Shown piece by piece: positions 1 through 7,989 of a stretch of 34,833 nucleotides of DNA. The DNA lies in assembly GCA_905478325.1 (NCBI GenBank), contig CAJQIB010000030.1, positions 1 to 34,833 of the forward strand, read 5' to 3'. A program made the translations under genes and the position numbers. This stretch comes from an uncultured Flavobacteriales bacterium. GTDB taxonomy: Bacteria; Bacteroidota; Bacteroidia; Flavobacteriales_D; Sanyastnellaceae. The notes beneath the pieces were generated by a model, which was not told the DNA's origin, did not search any database, and worked only from the letters and a program-made list of their open reading frames with translations. The stretch's first letter is position 1; each line of letters begins with the position of its first letter.

Positions 1-1869
1 TGGGGTTGGACGGATCCTGAGACAGGTGTGGAGTATGCGCTTGTCGGTGAGCGACAGGGATTGGCGCTTGTGGATATCAGTGATCCGTATGCCCCTTTTT
101 TGGTGGCTTTTATGGAGACGCAAACTTCGAGTAGCACGTGGCGCGATATGAAGGTTTATGCGGATCATGTCTACGTCGTCTCTGAAGCGAACAGTCATGG
201 ATTGCAGGTCTTGGATTTGACCCAGTTACGCGACCTCACCGAATTCCCCGTCTCACTGGAGCCGACCACGGTGCTGTCCTCATTTTCAGATGCCCACAAC
301 GTGATCATTGACGAAGAATCGGCCATGCTCTATATCGTAGGGAGCAATCTGGCCAGTGGAGGGTTGGTGGCTTTTGACATCAGTGATCCAGCAAGTCCGA
401 TGCTCATGGGGGACTATGGGGAAGCGGGTTACACGCATGATGCGCATGCAGTTGTATACAATGGTCCCGATACCGAGCATGTGGGAAAATCAGTGGTGTT
501 TGGTGCCAATGCAAATAAGATGGCGATTGTGGATGCAACGGACCCGACTGACATGGCTTCTTTGAGTGTCTCGTATTATTCAGACCTCTCGTACACCCAT
601 CAGTGCTGGCTAACTGAGGACCACCGCTACCTCTTGCTTGGTGACGAGTTGGACGAGCAGAATCAAGGGTTCAATACGAGAACACTGATCTGGGATGTGC
701 AGGACTTGGAAAATCCGTTTCTATTGGGGGAGCATTTTTCAGAAGTGGCGGCGATTGATCACAACCAATATGTGGTGGGCAACCTGTTGTTCCAATCGAA
801 TTACCGCGCAGGCCTTCGGATGCTTTCTTTAACGGACGTTGCTGAAGGAGAGTTGTCAGAGATCGGTTATTTCGATGTAGATCCAGCGAGCGATGCAGCA
901 CTATTTTCAGGGAGTTGGTCCAATTATCCGTATTTCGAATCAGGGATTGTGGTGGTAACGTCTATCGATGGAGGCATCTTCTTAGTTCGCCCGCGATTCA
1001 TGGAAGTAAATGCCGTGAGTGATTCCGTTTGCAGTGGAAATGATTTGGTTGTGGCGGTAGATGTTTTGGATGGACTGCTTCCCCCGTACGCTATGAGTAT
1101 TCCCGATTTGCCCGATGGAGTTGTGCTCAATGGGTTTCCAGCGACGCTCGAGGGGCCCGCGAGTTTCGCGTTTAGCATTTCGGGACTTGATGCCATTCAA
1201 GGTTCGCTCGAACTGCGTATTCGATTGGAGTCGGGTTTGAACACCGTCGAAGAGCCTTTGGCGTTCACCGTCTCCACAGGAACTATTTGGTACCCGGATA
1301 CCGATGGAGATGGGTTTGGCAATGGCAATGCAGGAGTGTTTTCCTGTGATTCACCGGACGATTATGTCGCCAATGGCCTCGATTGCTTTGATGGTTCAGC
1401 AACGACGTATCCCGGGGCACCTGAATTGTGTGATAACCTGGACAACGATTGCGATGAATTGATTGACGAGGGCATGGAGCTCAGTACGTTTTACGTCGAT
1501 GCCGATGGTGATGGATTCGGTTCGGCTGTTTTAATTGTGCAAGCCTGCATCGCCCCTGCGGGCTTTGTGTCCAACTTAGATGATTGCAATGATGCTTCAG
1601 AGTTCGTTTTCCCTGGTGCAACAGGCACTGCTGAGGGTTTCGACAATGACTGCAACGGTGTTGTCGAAGGGGATGAGCTTGCGCTCTGTCCCGGTGATTT
1701 CAACCTGGACGGGTCGATTTCAGTGTCTGATTTGCTCACCTTTTTAGGTGATTTTGGATGCTTGACCAATTGCTCATCCGATTTCAATGGTGACAGCGTA
1801 GTCAACGTTGGCGACTTGCTCGGATTTCTTGCTGTGTTTGGAGAAGATTGTCCCGAAGTCACGGAGTGA
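1..1869 (+). CDS. Choice-of-anchor-B-like secreted protein, 5' truncated
   Basis: The reading frame is open from base 1 to the stop at 1867-1869 (622 residues seen) and no start is visible, so the gene begins outside the window. The first residues, WGWTDPETGVEYALVG, followed by LVDISDPYAP, are typical of the choice-of-anchor-B family, whose LVIvD/beta-propeller-like repeats carry the phrase (V/F)DISDP; a second copy, FDISDPASPM, lies near residue 125. After about residue 335 comes an Ig-like stretch, then two MopE-like cysteine/aspartate-rich repeats, then a dockerin-like tail. The protein is expected to be secreted or on the cell surface; its substrate is unknown. I see no T9SS C-terminal tag, so the tail itself may be the anchoring or sorting part (inference). 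The gene converges on the ABC transporter gene and overlaps it by 11 bases. Confidence 0.8.
   Translation, partial: WGWTDPETGVEYALVGERQGLALVDISDPYAPFLVAFMETQTSSSTWRDMKVYADHVYVVSEANSHGLQVLDLTQLRDLTEFPVSLEPTTVLSSFSDAHNVIIDEESAMLYIVGSNLASGGLVAFDISDPASPMLMGDYGEAGYTHDAHAVVYNGPDTEHVGKSVVFGANANKMAIVDATDPTDMASLSVSYYSDLSYTHQCWLTEDHRYLLLGDELDEQNQGFNTRTLIWDVQDLENPFLLGEHFSEVAAIDHNQYVVGNLLFQSNYRAGLRMLSLTDVAEGELSEIGYFDVDPASDAALFSGSWSNYPYFESGIVVVTSIDGGIFLVRPRFMEVNAVSDSVCSGNDLVVAVDVLDGLLPPYAMSIPDLPDGVVLNGFPATLEGPASFAFSISGLDAIQGSLELRIRLESGLNTVEEPLAFTVSTGTIWYPDTDGDGFGNGNAGVFSCDSPDDYVANGLDCFDGSATTYPGAPELCDNLDNDCDELIDEGMELSTFYVDADGDGFGSAVLIVQACIAPAGFVSNLDDCNDASEFVFPGATGTAEGFDNDCNGVVEGDELALCPGDFNLDGSISVSDLLTFLGDFGCLTNCSSDFNGDSVVNVGDLLGFLAVFGEDCPEVTE
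1282..1671 (+). repeat. Two MopE-like putative Ca/metal-binding repeats
   Basis: Two degenerate in-frame protein repeats of about 63 residues lie at 1282-1476 and 1483-1671. Each starts with (W/F)Y-x-D-x-DGDGFG, continues to a D-C-(F/N)-D-x-S element, then YPGA or FPGA, and ends in DNDC. This is the Cys/Asp-rich signature of the 'putative metal-binding motif' family named after MopE. Acidic loops of the DxDGDG type normally bind calcium. Confidence 0.8.
1687..1854 (+). other. Dockerin-like C-terminal module (two EF-hand-like loops)
   Basis: The last 60 residues hold two related halves, CPGDFNLDGSISVSDLLTFL and SSDFNGDSVVNVGDLLGFL. Each is a calcium-loop D-x-N-x-D-(G/S) followed by a short helix ending in DLL, and each half is followed by a phenylalanine-glycine turn and a cysteine. 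This is the architecture of dockerin type I modules and of the dockerin-like tails seen in secreted proteins of several Bacteroidota. A cohesin partner is not visible here. Confidence 0.65.
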
Positions 1870-3811
1870 CGGGAGGCTCTTCACCCCACGCCTGTTGTTG
1901 AACCATATTGGCATAGAGCCCATTGGCTTTGAGGAGTTCTTCTGGCGAGCCGTATTCAGCCATGCGTCCTTTATCGAGCACAACCACCCTGTCCGCCCCG
2001 CGGATGCACGATACGCGGTGTGAGACGAGGATGACGGCCGATTCTTTGCAGGCCCGTCGTATCGACTTTAAGATGAAGTCTTCCGTTTCGGTGTCAACGG
2101 CTGAAAGGCAGTCATCGAGCACTAACAATTGGGGCTTTCGAATCAACGCACGCGCGATGGAGATCCGTTGCTTTTGCCCCCCGCTTAAATTGACTCCGCG
2201 TTCTCCCAACATCGTGGAATAACCGGCTTCAAAGCCTTCGATATTGTGCGCTACATGCGCTTCAACAGCAGCTTCTTCTATGGATTCTTTCGAGGCCTCC
2301 GATAAATCCATCCCAAAAGCAATGTTGTTTTCGATGGTATCAGAAAACAAGAAAACTTCCTGTGGGACGTAGCCGGTGATGTGTCGGAATGCATCGAGTT
2401 GCCATGCATGTAGCGCTGTTCCATTCAGTTCAACTTCACCTGATGAAGGGTCGAAAATCCGCATGGCCAGCTGAGCGGCTGCAGATTTTCCGCTGCCTGT
2501 GCGTCCTGTGATGGCAACGATTTCTCCCGGCTTGACCTCAAAGTTGATGTTTTGCAACGCCTCGATTCCCGTTTCCGGATACGTGAAAGAAACATTTCGG
2601 AATGCAAATTCGCGTACCGATGAGGCAGCAGAGGAGCTATCTTGATTCAAGCCCGAGTCACCAACAGAGGTGGAAACAGGCGGCGAAGCAATCGTGGGTT
2701 CTGCTTCCATGAAGGCGTTGATCCGGAGCATGGATGCTTCTGCTTTTTGAACCAAAGAAGTGACCCATCCGACCGAGGCAAAAGGCCACGTCAATAAATT
2801 GACATAGAATACAAATTGGAAAATGTGACCCAGTTCTAGCTCCCCCGCAATCACCCGTCTTCCGCCGACATATATGGTTAGAATGGTACTTAAACCAACT
2901 AAGAGCACGATGATGGGCATAAACAAAGCTTCCGTTTTGACCAGTTTCAACACGTGCTGCTTGTAGTCGTCCGCTTGGTGTGTGAAGCGCTCTGCAGCAT
3001 CGTCTTCTCGATGGAAGGATTGCAGGATTCGAATGCCTGCAATGTGCTGTTGAACAAACGTGCTCAGTCCACTTTGTCGGCTCTGCACGGCCTCACTTTG
3101 CCGATTGATTCGCTTGCTGACACGATAGATGGCAATGGACATAAAAGGAAGCGGCAGCAGGGCAAACAAGGTCAGCTGAACATCGATAAAGAGCATGACG
3201 CCAACGACCAAGAAAATGAGCACGGCTAAGTTGAGGGTGTACATCACAGCAGGTCCGAGATACATCCTCACCTTGCTCACATCTTCGCTGATTCGATTCA
3301 TTAAATCACCCGTGTCATTGGCCTTGTAAAAGGAGGCGTCCAGTCGCTGGTATTGATCAAAAATCGTTGCTTTGAGATCGTATTCAATCTTGCGCGACAT
3401 CACAATGATGGTCTGTCGGGTGAAGAAAAGAAAGATGCCTTTGATGAAATAGGCCAGCATAAAGAGAGCCGCTTGGAAAAAGGCGATTGCCGCGATCCAT
3501 TGAAAGACGTCTTGCTTGGATTGAATGTTGGATCCTGGATCATCTTCGAGTCCGAGGAGGTTTCGAATCCATTGAATGGAACGCGGCCATTGGCTGGCTT
3601 GTCCTTCGCCGAAAACCTCAGCTTCTGAGGCTCCTTCTCGCAATGGAAGTAGAAAGGCTTCATCCGCTTCCCGCATGGCGTTGACCCCTTCACCAATCAG
3701 CGCGGGAGCATACACAGCGAAAATATTGGTCAAGACAATGAACGCGAATCCCCCAATGAGAAGCCTTCGGTATTTCCAGAAGTAGGGGTTGAGTTTGAGG
3801 AGTTCCCGCAT
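1859..3811 (-). CDS. ABC exporter half-transporter (TMD-NBD fusion, MsbA/MdlB type)
   Basis: A 650-residue fused permease-ATPase. Hydrophobic segments near residues 17-40, 105-130, 185-210, 212-230, 297-318 and 330-350 make up the six-helix exporter domain. The nucleotide-binding domain follows: Walker A GRTGSGKS (436-443), Q-loop Gln484, signature LSGGQ (542-546), Walker B LLVLDD (562-567) and H-loop His598. The residue after the Walker B aspartate is Asp567 instead of the usual catalytic Glu; this substitution is known from the degenerate site of heterodimeric exporters such as TM287/288. Residues 372-398 form a low-complexity Ser-rich linker. The 1859 end overlaps the convergent gene by 11 bases, and the start lies 7 bases after the TonB receptor stop, which suggests co-transcription. 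The substrate (lipid, peptide or drug) cannot be told. Confidence 0.92.
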   Translation of the reverse strand: MRELLKLNPYFWKYRRLLIGGFAFIVLTNIFAVYAPALIGEGVNAMREADEAFLLPLREGASEAEVFGEGQASQWPRSIQWIRNLLGLEDDPGSNIQSKQDVFQWIAAIAFFQAALFMLAYFIKGIFLFFTRQTIIVMSRKIEYDLKATIFDQYQRLDASFYKANDTGDLMNRISEDVSKVRMYLGPAVMYTLNLAVLIFLVVGVMLFIDVQLTLFALLPLPFMSIAIYRVSKRINRQSEAVQSRQSGLSTFVQQHIAGIRILQSFHREDDAAERFTHQADDYKQHVLKLVKTEALFMPIIVLLVGLSTILTIYVGGRRVIAGELELGHIFQFVFYVNLLTWPFASVGWVTSLVQKAEASMLRINAFMEAEPTIASPPVSTSVGDSGLNQDSSSAASSVREFAFRNVSFTYPETGIEALQNINFEVKPGEIVAITGRTGSGKSAAAQLAMRIFDPSSGEVELNGTALHAWQLDAFRHITGYVPQEVFLFSDTIENNIAFGMDLSEASKESIEEAAVEAHVAHNIEGFEAGYSTMLGERGVNLSGGQKQRISIARALIRKPQLLVLDDCLSAVDTETEDFILKSIRRACKESAVILVSHRVSCIRGADRVVVLDKGRMAEYGSPEELLKANGLYANMVQQQAWGEEPPVTP

Positions 3812-3818
3812 GTAAAAA

Positions 3819-6233
3819 TTAGAAACTGAAATTCCAGGTAACGGATGGGATGATAGGGAAAAGGCTCACTTGATTGGCTTGCAGGTCGAGCGAACCGTTT
3901 TGTAAATCGCCCTCATTCGAAAAGTAAATAAAATACGGATTCATCCGATTGTAGACATTATAAAAACCGAAGGTCCAACTGCTGACAATGGGGTTCTCTC
4001 GTTTCGATCGATCCTTTTTTGGCGTGAGCGTAGCACTGATGTCGGCGCGGTGATATGCTGCCATCCGATATCCATTGCGCGCACCGTAGATGTCCGTAAT
4101 CCGTCCCTCAAAGATAAACCGCTGAGCGGGCAAGGTGATTGAGTTGCCTGTCGCGTAAACAAACGCTCCCCCAAAGCGCCATTGATCATTGAGTTTCCAG
4201 TCAAGAACCAGACTCATGTCGTGACGGCGGTCAAATTTTGAAGGAAAGACGAGGCCCTGGTTGAGGTCGTCAAATTGTCTGTCGGTTTTGCTCCAGGTAT
4301 ATCCCAACCACCCTGTCAATGTCCCGGTGCGTTTTTTCAAGAAAGCCTCGACCCCATAAGACCACCCCTCGCCGAAAACGAGGTTGTTGTCAACGTTGTT
4401 GCCAATGTTGTCCTCTGGGCGGCTATTCTCTCCATAGGCCACCAGGTTTTCGAGATCTTTCCAGTAGGTCTCCAAAGAGCACTCCCAATTGCGCTCTTCG
4501 CCCAAATCGCGGAAATACCCCAAGCTAAATTGCCTTCCCCATTGTGGCTTCACGCGATCGGTACTCGGTAGCCAGATGTCTCCGGGCAGCGAAGTGGAGC
4601 CAAGGGACGTCAAATGGACATACTGGTAATTTTCACTGTATCCAGCTTTAATGCTCGCGCGGCTTCCAGACTTGATCCGCAAGGCTAGGCGCGGCTCCCA
4701 TCCTTTGTAAAATCGGACCAAATCTCCCTTGTCGTACACAATAGGGGCAGGTGTTTCGTTCGGATTCAATGGGTTGGGAATGCCATATCGCGTAAACGGA
4801 CCGACATGCCAAAACCCGGACCACCGCATGCCTGCATGCAAGCGCACGCGTTCATTGATGTCAAAATCATCTTGGACATACAGAGCGCCCTCGTGGCTGA
4901 ATGTTTGCTCCGAGGTTCCCGTGTCAAACTCGGTGTCACCGCTACGCGCTGAAAAATCCGTGGGGATGAAGTCATGGTGCACATAATCGACCCCTGCCTT
5001 CACAACGTGACGCGGATTGGGATACCAACTCCATTCCGACCTTCCGGCGATGTCTGTGATGCCGCTAGTAAATCCGAATTCGAATTCTTCTTGTCCTGCC
5101 ATGAATGAAAAAGAATATGAGGAATAGGTAATCCCTGTATTCAAAAACATGCGGTCATTCAGGATGCGATTCCAACGCAATGAAGCCATGGAGTTTCCCC
5201 AGGGAATGTCCGTCGAAAACCCAGCATCAGCACTGGCGAAGCTAAAGACATCCTGTCCAAAGTATCCTGATAAAAACAGTTGATCCTTCGGAGAAAGGTG
5301 CACGTTGGCCTTCGCGTTGAGATCATAGAAGTAGTAACCCGTTCCTTCGAATGCACCCCCTTTTAAAGCCGGTTTTGTCAGCACATCGATGTAGGTTCGT
5401 CTTCCGGACAAAATGATGCTGCTTTTGTCTTTTGCGATGGGACCTTCTACAGTGAGTCTCGAGCTGATCAGTCCCAATCCACCCGTGGTTTTCCATTCTT
5501 TGGAATTGCCTTCTTTTAGGCCAATGTTCAGAACTGACGAGACTCTTCCGCCGTATTCTGCCGGCATGGACCCTTTGATCAAATCAACGTTTTTGATGGC
5601 ATCGGCATTGAAAACGCTGAAAAAGCCAAAAAGATGTGATGCGTTGTATACAATGGCATCATCGAGTAAGATGAGATTCTGATCAGGACCTCCGCCGCGC
5701 ACATAGAATCCGGCATTGCCTTCGCCCGCACTTGAAACACCCGGCAAAAACTGAATGATTTTCAAAATATCCACTTCGCCCAGCAGTGCTGGAAGTGTCT
5801 TGATCTGATCAATGTCAACCGATTCTCTGCCCAAATCAGTGCTTTCCGTGCGGTTACTTCGTTCGGAAACGACCAGTGCGGTTTGATTCAACAAAACGAC
5901 TTCAGATTGCAACTCGATGGCTACTTTTTCATCACGATTCAAATCCAATTCGAATGTAAAGGTCTTGTAGCCGATGAACGAAACGTTGAATACGTAAGCC
6001 TTCTCAGCCAAGGTGATGCTAAACTGTCCATAGCCATTGGTTGAAACCCCACGCGGCTCACCCACAGGGATAATATTGGCGCCAATAATGGTTTCTCCCG
6101 TTTTGGCATCAATAACCCGACCACTCACGGTCCAGTTGGCATTGTTTTGTGCAGAAAGAATAGAAGAAAATACAGAAAGAGAGAAGAATAAAAACAGGGA
6201 AACCCCTAGCTTTTTGGACGGAAAGCGATGCAT
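3819..6233 (-). CDS. TonB-dependent outer-membrane receptor with carboxypeptidase-regulatory-like domain
   Basis: 804 residues. The N-terminus is a signal peptide (KK then a hydrophobic run, cleavage probably after SAQ near residue 29). Residues 34-112 are a carboxypeptidase-regulatory-like beta-sandwich (SGRVIDAKTGETIIGANI). The plug domain covers roughly 140-240, with GFYVRGGGPDQNLILLDD (176-193) and AEYGGRVSSVLNI. The rest is beta-barrel strands ending in an aromatic C-terminus (VTWNFSF), as expected for assembly by BAM. It imports an unknown ligand across the outer membrane using TonB energy. No SusD-like lipoprotein lies next to it, so it is not a standard polysaccharide-utilisation pair. 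It heads a probable two-gene operon with the ABC exporter and is divergent from a peptide-binding lipoprotein gene. Confidence 0.93.
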   Translation of the reverse strand: MHRFPSKKLGVSLFLFFSLSVFSSILSAQNNANWTVSGRVIDAKTGETIIGANIIPVGEPRGVSTNGYGQFSITLAEKAYVFNVSFIGYKTFTFELDLNRDEKVAIELQSEVVLLNQTALVVSERSNRTESTDLGRESVDIDQIKTLPALLGEVDILKIIQFLPGVSSAGEGNAGFYVRGGGPDQNLILLDDAIVYNASHLFGFFSVFNADAIKNVDLIKGSMPAEYGGRVSSVLNIGLKEGNSKEWKTTGGLGLISSRLTVEGPIAKDKSSIILSGRRTYIDVLTKPALKGGAFEGTGYYFYDLNAKANVHLSPKDQLFLSGYFGQDVFSFASADAGFSTDIPWGNSMASLRWNRILNDRMFLNTGITYSSYSFSFMAGQEEFEFGFTSGITDIAGRSEWSWYPNPRHVVKAGVDYVHHDFIPTDFSARSGDTEFDTGTSEQTFSHEGALYVQDDFDINERVRLHAGMRWSGFWHVGPFTRYGIPNPLNPNETPAPIVYDKGDLVRFYKGWEPRLALRIKSGSRASIKAGYSENYQYVHLTSLGSTSLPGDIWLPSTDRVKPQWGRQFSLGYFRDLGEERNWECSLETYWKDLENLVAYGENSRPEDNIGNNVDNNLVFGEGWSYGVEAFLKKRTGTLTGWLGYTWSKTDRQFDDLNQGLVFPSKFDRRHDMSLVLDWKLNDQWRFGGAFVYATGNSITLPAQRFIFEGRITDIYGARNGYRMAAYHRADISATLTPKKDRSKRENPIVSSWTFGFYNVYNRMNPYFIYFSNEGDLQNGSLDLQANQVSLFPIIPSVTWNFSF

Positions 6234-6237
6234 GACT

Positions 6238-6245
6238 CAAAGTTA
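6238..6245 (-). promoter_or_regulatory. Bacteroidota -7 element TAACTTTG upstream of the TonB receptor gene
   Basis: On the minus strand, TAACTTTG matches the Bacteroidota -7 consensus TAnnTTTG exactly and ends only four bases before the ATG at 6233. The transcript would therefore be leaderless or nearly so. A TTG lies 26 bases upstream, further than the usual 17-23, so the -33 element is doubtful. Confidence 0.45.
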
Positions 6246-6313
6246 CGGTGTGGTAGACGGCTCTTCGATAGCAACAACTGGTTTTCGCATTTGTTGGGCT
6301 TTAATTTGTACCC

Positions 6314-7945
6314 GTGAATAGGACCCTCCTTACAAGCGGAATTGCGGCGCTCATACTGTCGGGATGCCACGGGTTGTCAGAAGACGATTCGACGGTGTTT
6401 CGCTACAATGAAAGTGCGAATTTGAGTTCTTTAGACCCTGCGCATGCTCGAAGCTTGGAGCCCATGTGGGCTACAGATCAGTTGTTTGATGGTCTGGTCG
6501 AATTGACGCCTGAATTGGAAGTGAAGCCGCTGGTAGCGCAGTCGTTTTATGTGGATGAAAGCGGAATGCGTTGGACGTTTGTTTTGCGGGATGATGTCTA
6601 TTTTCCTGCTGTTGAGGGCGTTCCCGGGTTAGAGTCGGGGCGAAGAGTCGTCGCAGAGGATGTGGTGTTTAGTCTGAATCGGATTCGGGATCCGAAAGTG
6701 GCCTCCAGTGGACGGTGGATTTTGGATCCAGTTGATGCATCCGCTCCAGGAGATGGTATTCTAGCCTTGGGTATGGATACAGTGGTGATCACGCTTCACC
6801 AGCCGTTCCCTCCGTTTTTGGGTCTCTTGACCACGGCGTATGCCAACATCGTAGCGTTTGAAGCCGTGGAGCACTTTGGCGAAGATTTCCGATCGCATCC
6901 AGTCGGGTGTGGCCCGTTCAAATTGGCTTGGTGGTTAGAGGATGTGGCCTGTGTCATGCATCGGAACGAATCCTATTGGGAGAAAGATGAGGCGGGCAAC
7001 GCTTTGCCATACCTGGAGGCTGTTCACATCGACTTCGCTTCCGACATGGGGGCAGAGTACCAAGGGCTGATGCAGGGGAAGTACGATTTCATGAGTGGTT
7101 TGCACGCGGCATACATGGAGGAATTGCTTGATGAAGAAGGCGGTTTGAGGTTGGAACATGCTGGTACCGTTCGGTTGGAGAAGGTTCCATTCTTGAAAAC
7201 AGATTACATCGGCATCACGTTGTTGCCGGACTCAGCGTCCGAGTGGAATCCTTTGCAGGATGTGCGCATTCGAAGAGCCATGTCGCTAGCGATCGACCGA
7301 GATGGCATCGCTCGGCATTTGCGTCGAGGAGCCGTTGTGCCAACGCAAGATTTCGTGCCGCCTAGTTTATTGGGCCAATTGCGCCACGCACGTGCGCCAA
7401 AGCAAGAGCTGGTTGCAGCAAGGTTGCTTGTCGATTCGGTTCGATTGGATTATCCGCATGAATGGGACGACGTCATGTTGTCTACGACCTCAGATTATAC
7501 AGACCTCTGTGCAGCGCTTCAATTTCAATGGCGTGCGATTGGATTGAATGTAGAGGTAGAGGTGCTCTCCTCTTCGACGCACCGGGAGCAAGTCGCGCAA
7601 GGAAATTCGAAGATGTTCCGGAAATCGTGGCTAGCGGATTACGCCGACGCAGAAAATTTCTTGGGGCTGTTCCATTCGAAAAACTTCGCGCCGAGTGGTC
7701 CCAATTACACCCGCTATACTGAGCCAGCGTTTGATTCCACATTGGATGAAGCCATGCTTGAATCGGATGTAGAAAGCCGCTTGCAATCCTATCGCAGTAT
7801 GAATGCCTTGATTGCCAGGGATTTGCCCGTTATCTCCTTGTTCCATGACCAGGTCACACACTTCGTCAGAAACGATATCTCGGGCTGGGTGATCAGTCCT
7901 GTAAACCGGTTGGACTTGAGGCGCGTGCGCAAGGGGATCGATTGA
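6314..7945 (+). CDS. Peptide/oligopeptide-binding lipoprotein (SBP_bac_5 family)
   Basis: 543 residues. The GTG start at 6314 is chosen because it gives a short signal peptide with lipobox LSGC (Cys18); no other start in frame does. The body is an extracellular solute-binding protein family 5 (DppA/OppA-like) protein: an N-terminal SLDPAHARSLEPMW stretch, VFSLNRIRDPK in the first lobe, HPVGCGPFKL, the RIRRAMSLAIDR signature and a C-terminal LPVISLFHDQ. Such proteins bind peptides or related solutes and hand them to an ABC importer. No permease or ATPase genes lie nearby, so it is an orphan binding protein in this window. It is probably anchored in a membrane facing the periplasm. The gene is divergent from the TonB receptor (80 bases apart). 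Confidence 0.9.
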   Translation: MNRTLLTSGIAALILSGCHGLSEDDSTVFRYNESANLSSLDPAHARSLEPMWATDQLFDGLVELTPELEVKPLVAQSFYVDESGMRWTFVLRDDVYFPAVEGVPGLESGRRVVAEDVVFSLNRIRDPKVASSGRWILDPVDASAPGDGILALGMDTVVITLHQPFPPFLGLLTTAYANIVAFEAVEHFGEDFRSHPVGCGPFKLAWWLEDVACVMHRNESYWEKDEAGNALPYLEAVHIDFASDMGAEYQGLMQGKYDFMSGLHAAYMEELLDEEGGLRLEHAGTVRLEKVPFLKTDYIGITLLPDSASEWNPLQDVRIRRAMSLAIDRDGIARHLRRGAVVPTQDFVPPSLLGQLRHARAPKQELVAARLLVDSVRLDYPHEWDDVMLSTTSDYTDLCAALQFQWRAIGLNVEVEVLSSSTHREQVAQGNSKMFRKSWLADYADAENFLGLFHSKNFAPSGPNYTRYTEPAFDSTLDEAMLESDVESRLQSYRSMNALIARDLPVISLFHDQVTHFVRNDISGWVISPVNRLDLRRVRKGID

Positions 7946-7989
7946 TTTCATCGGGCTACACTTAACTTGTCCGAACAGAACTGCATTCC

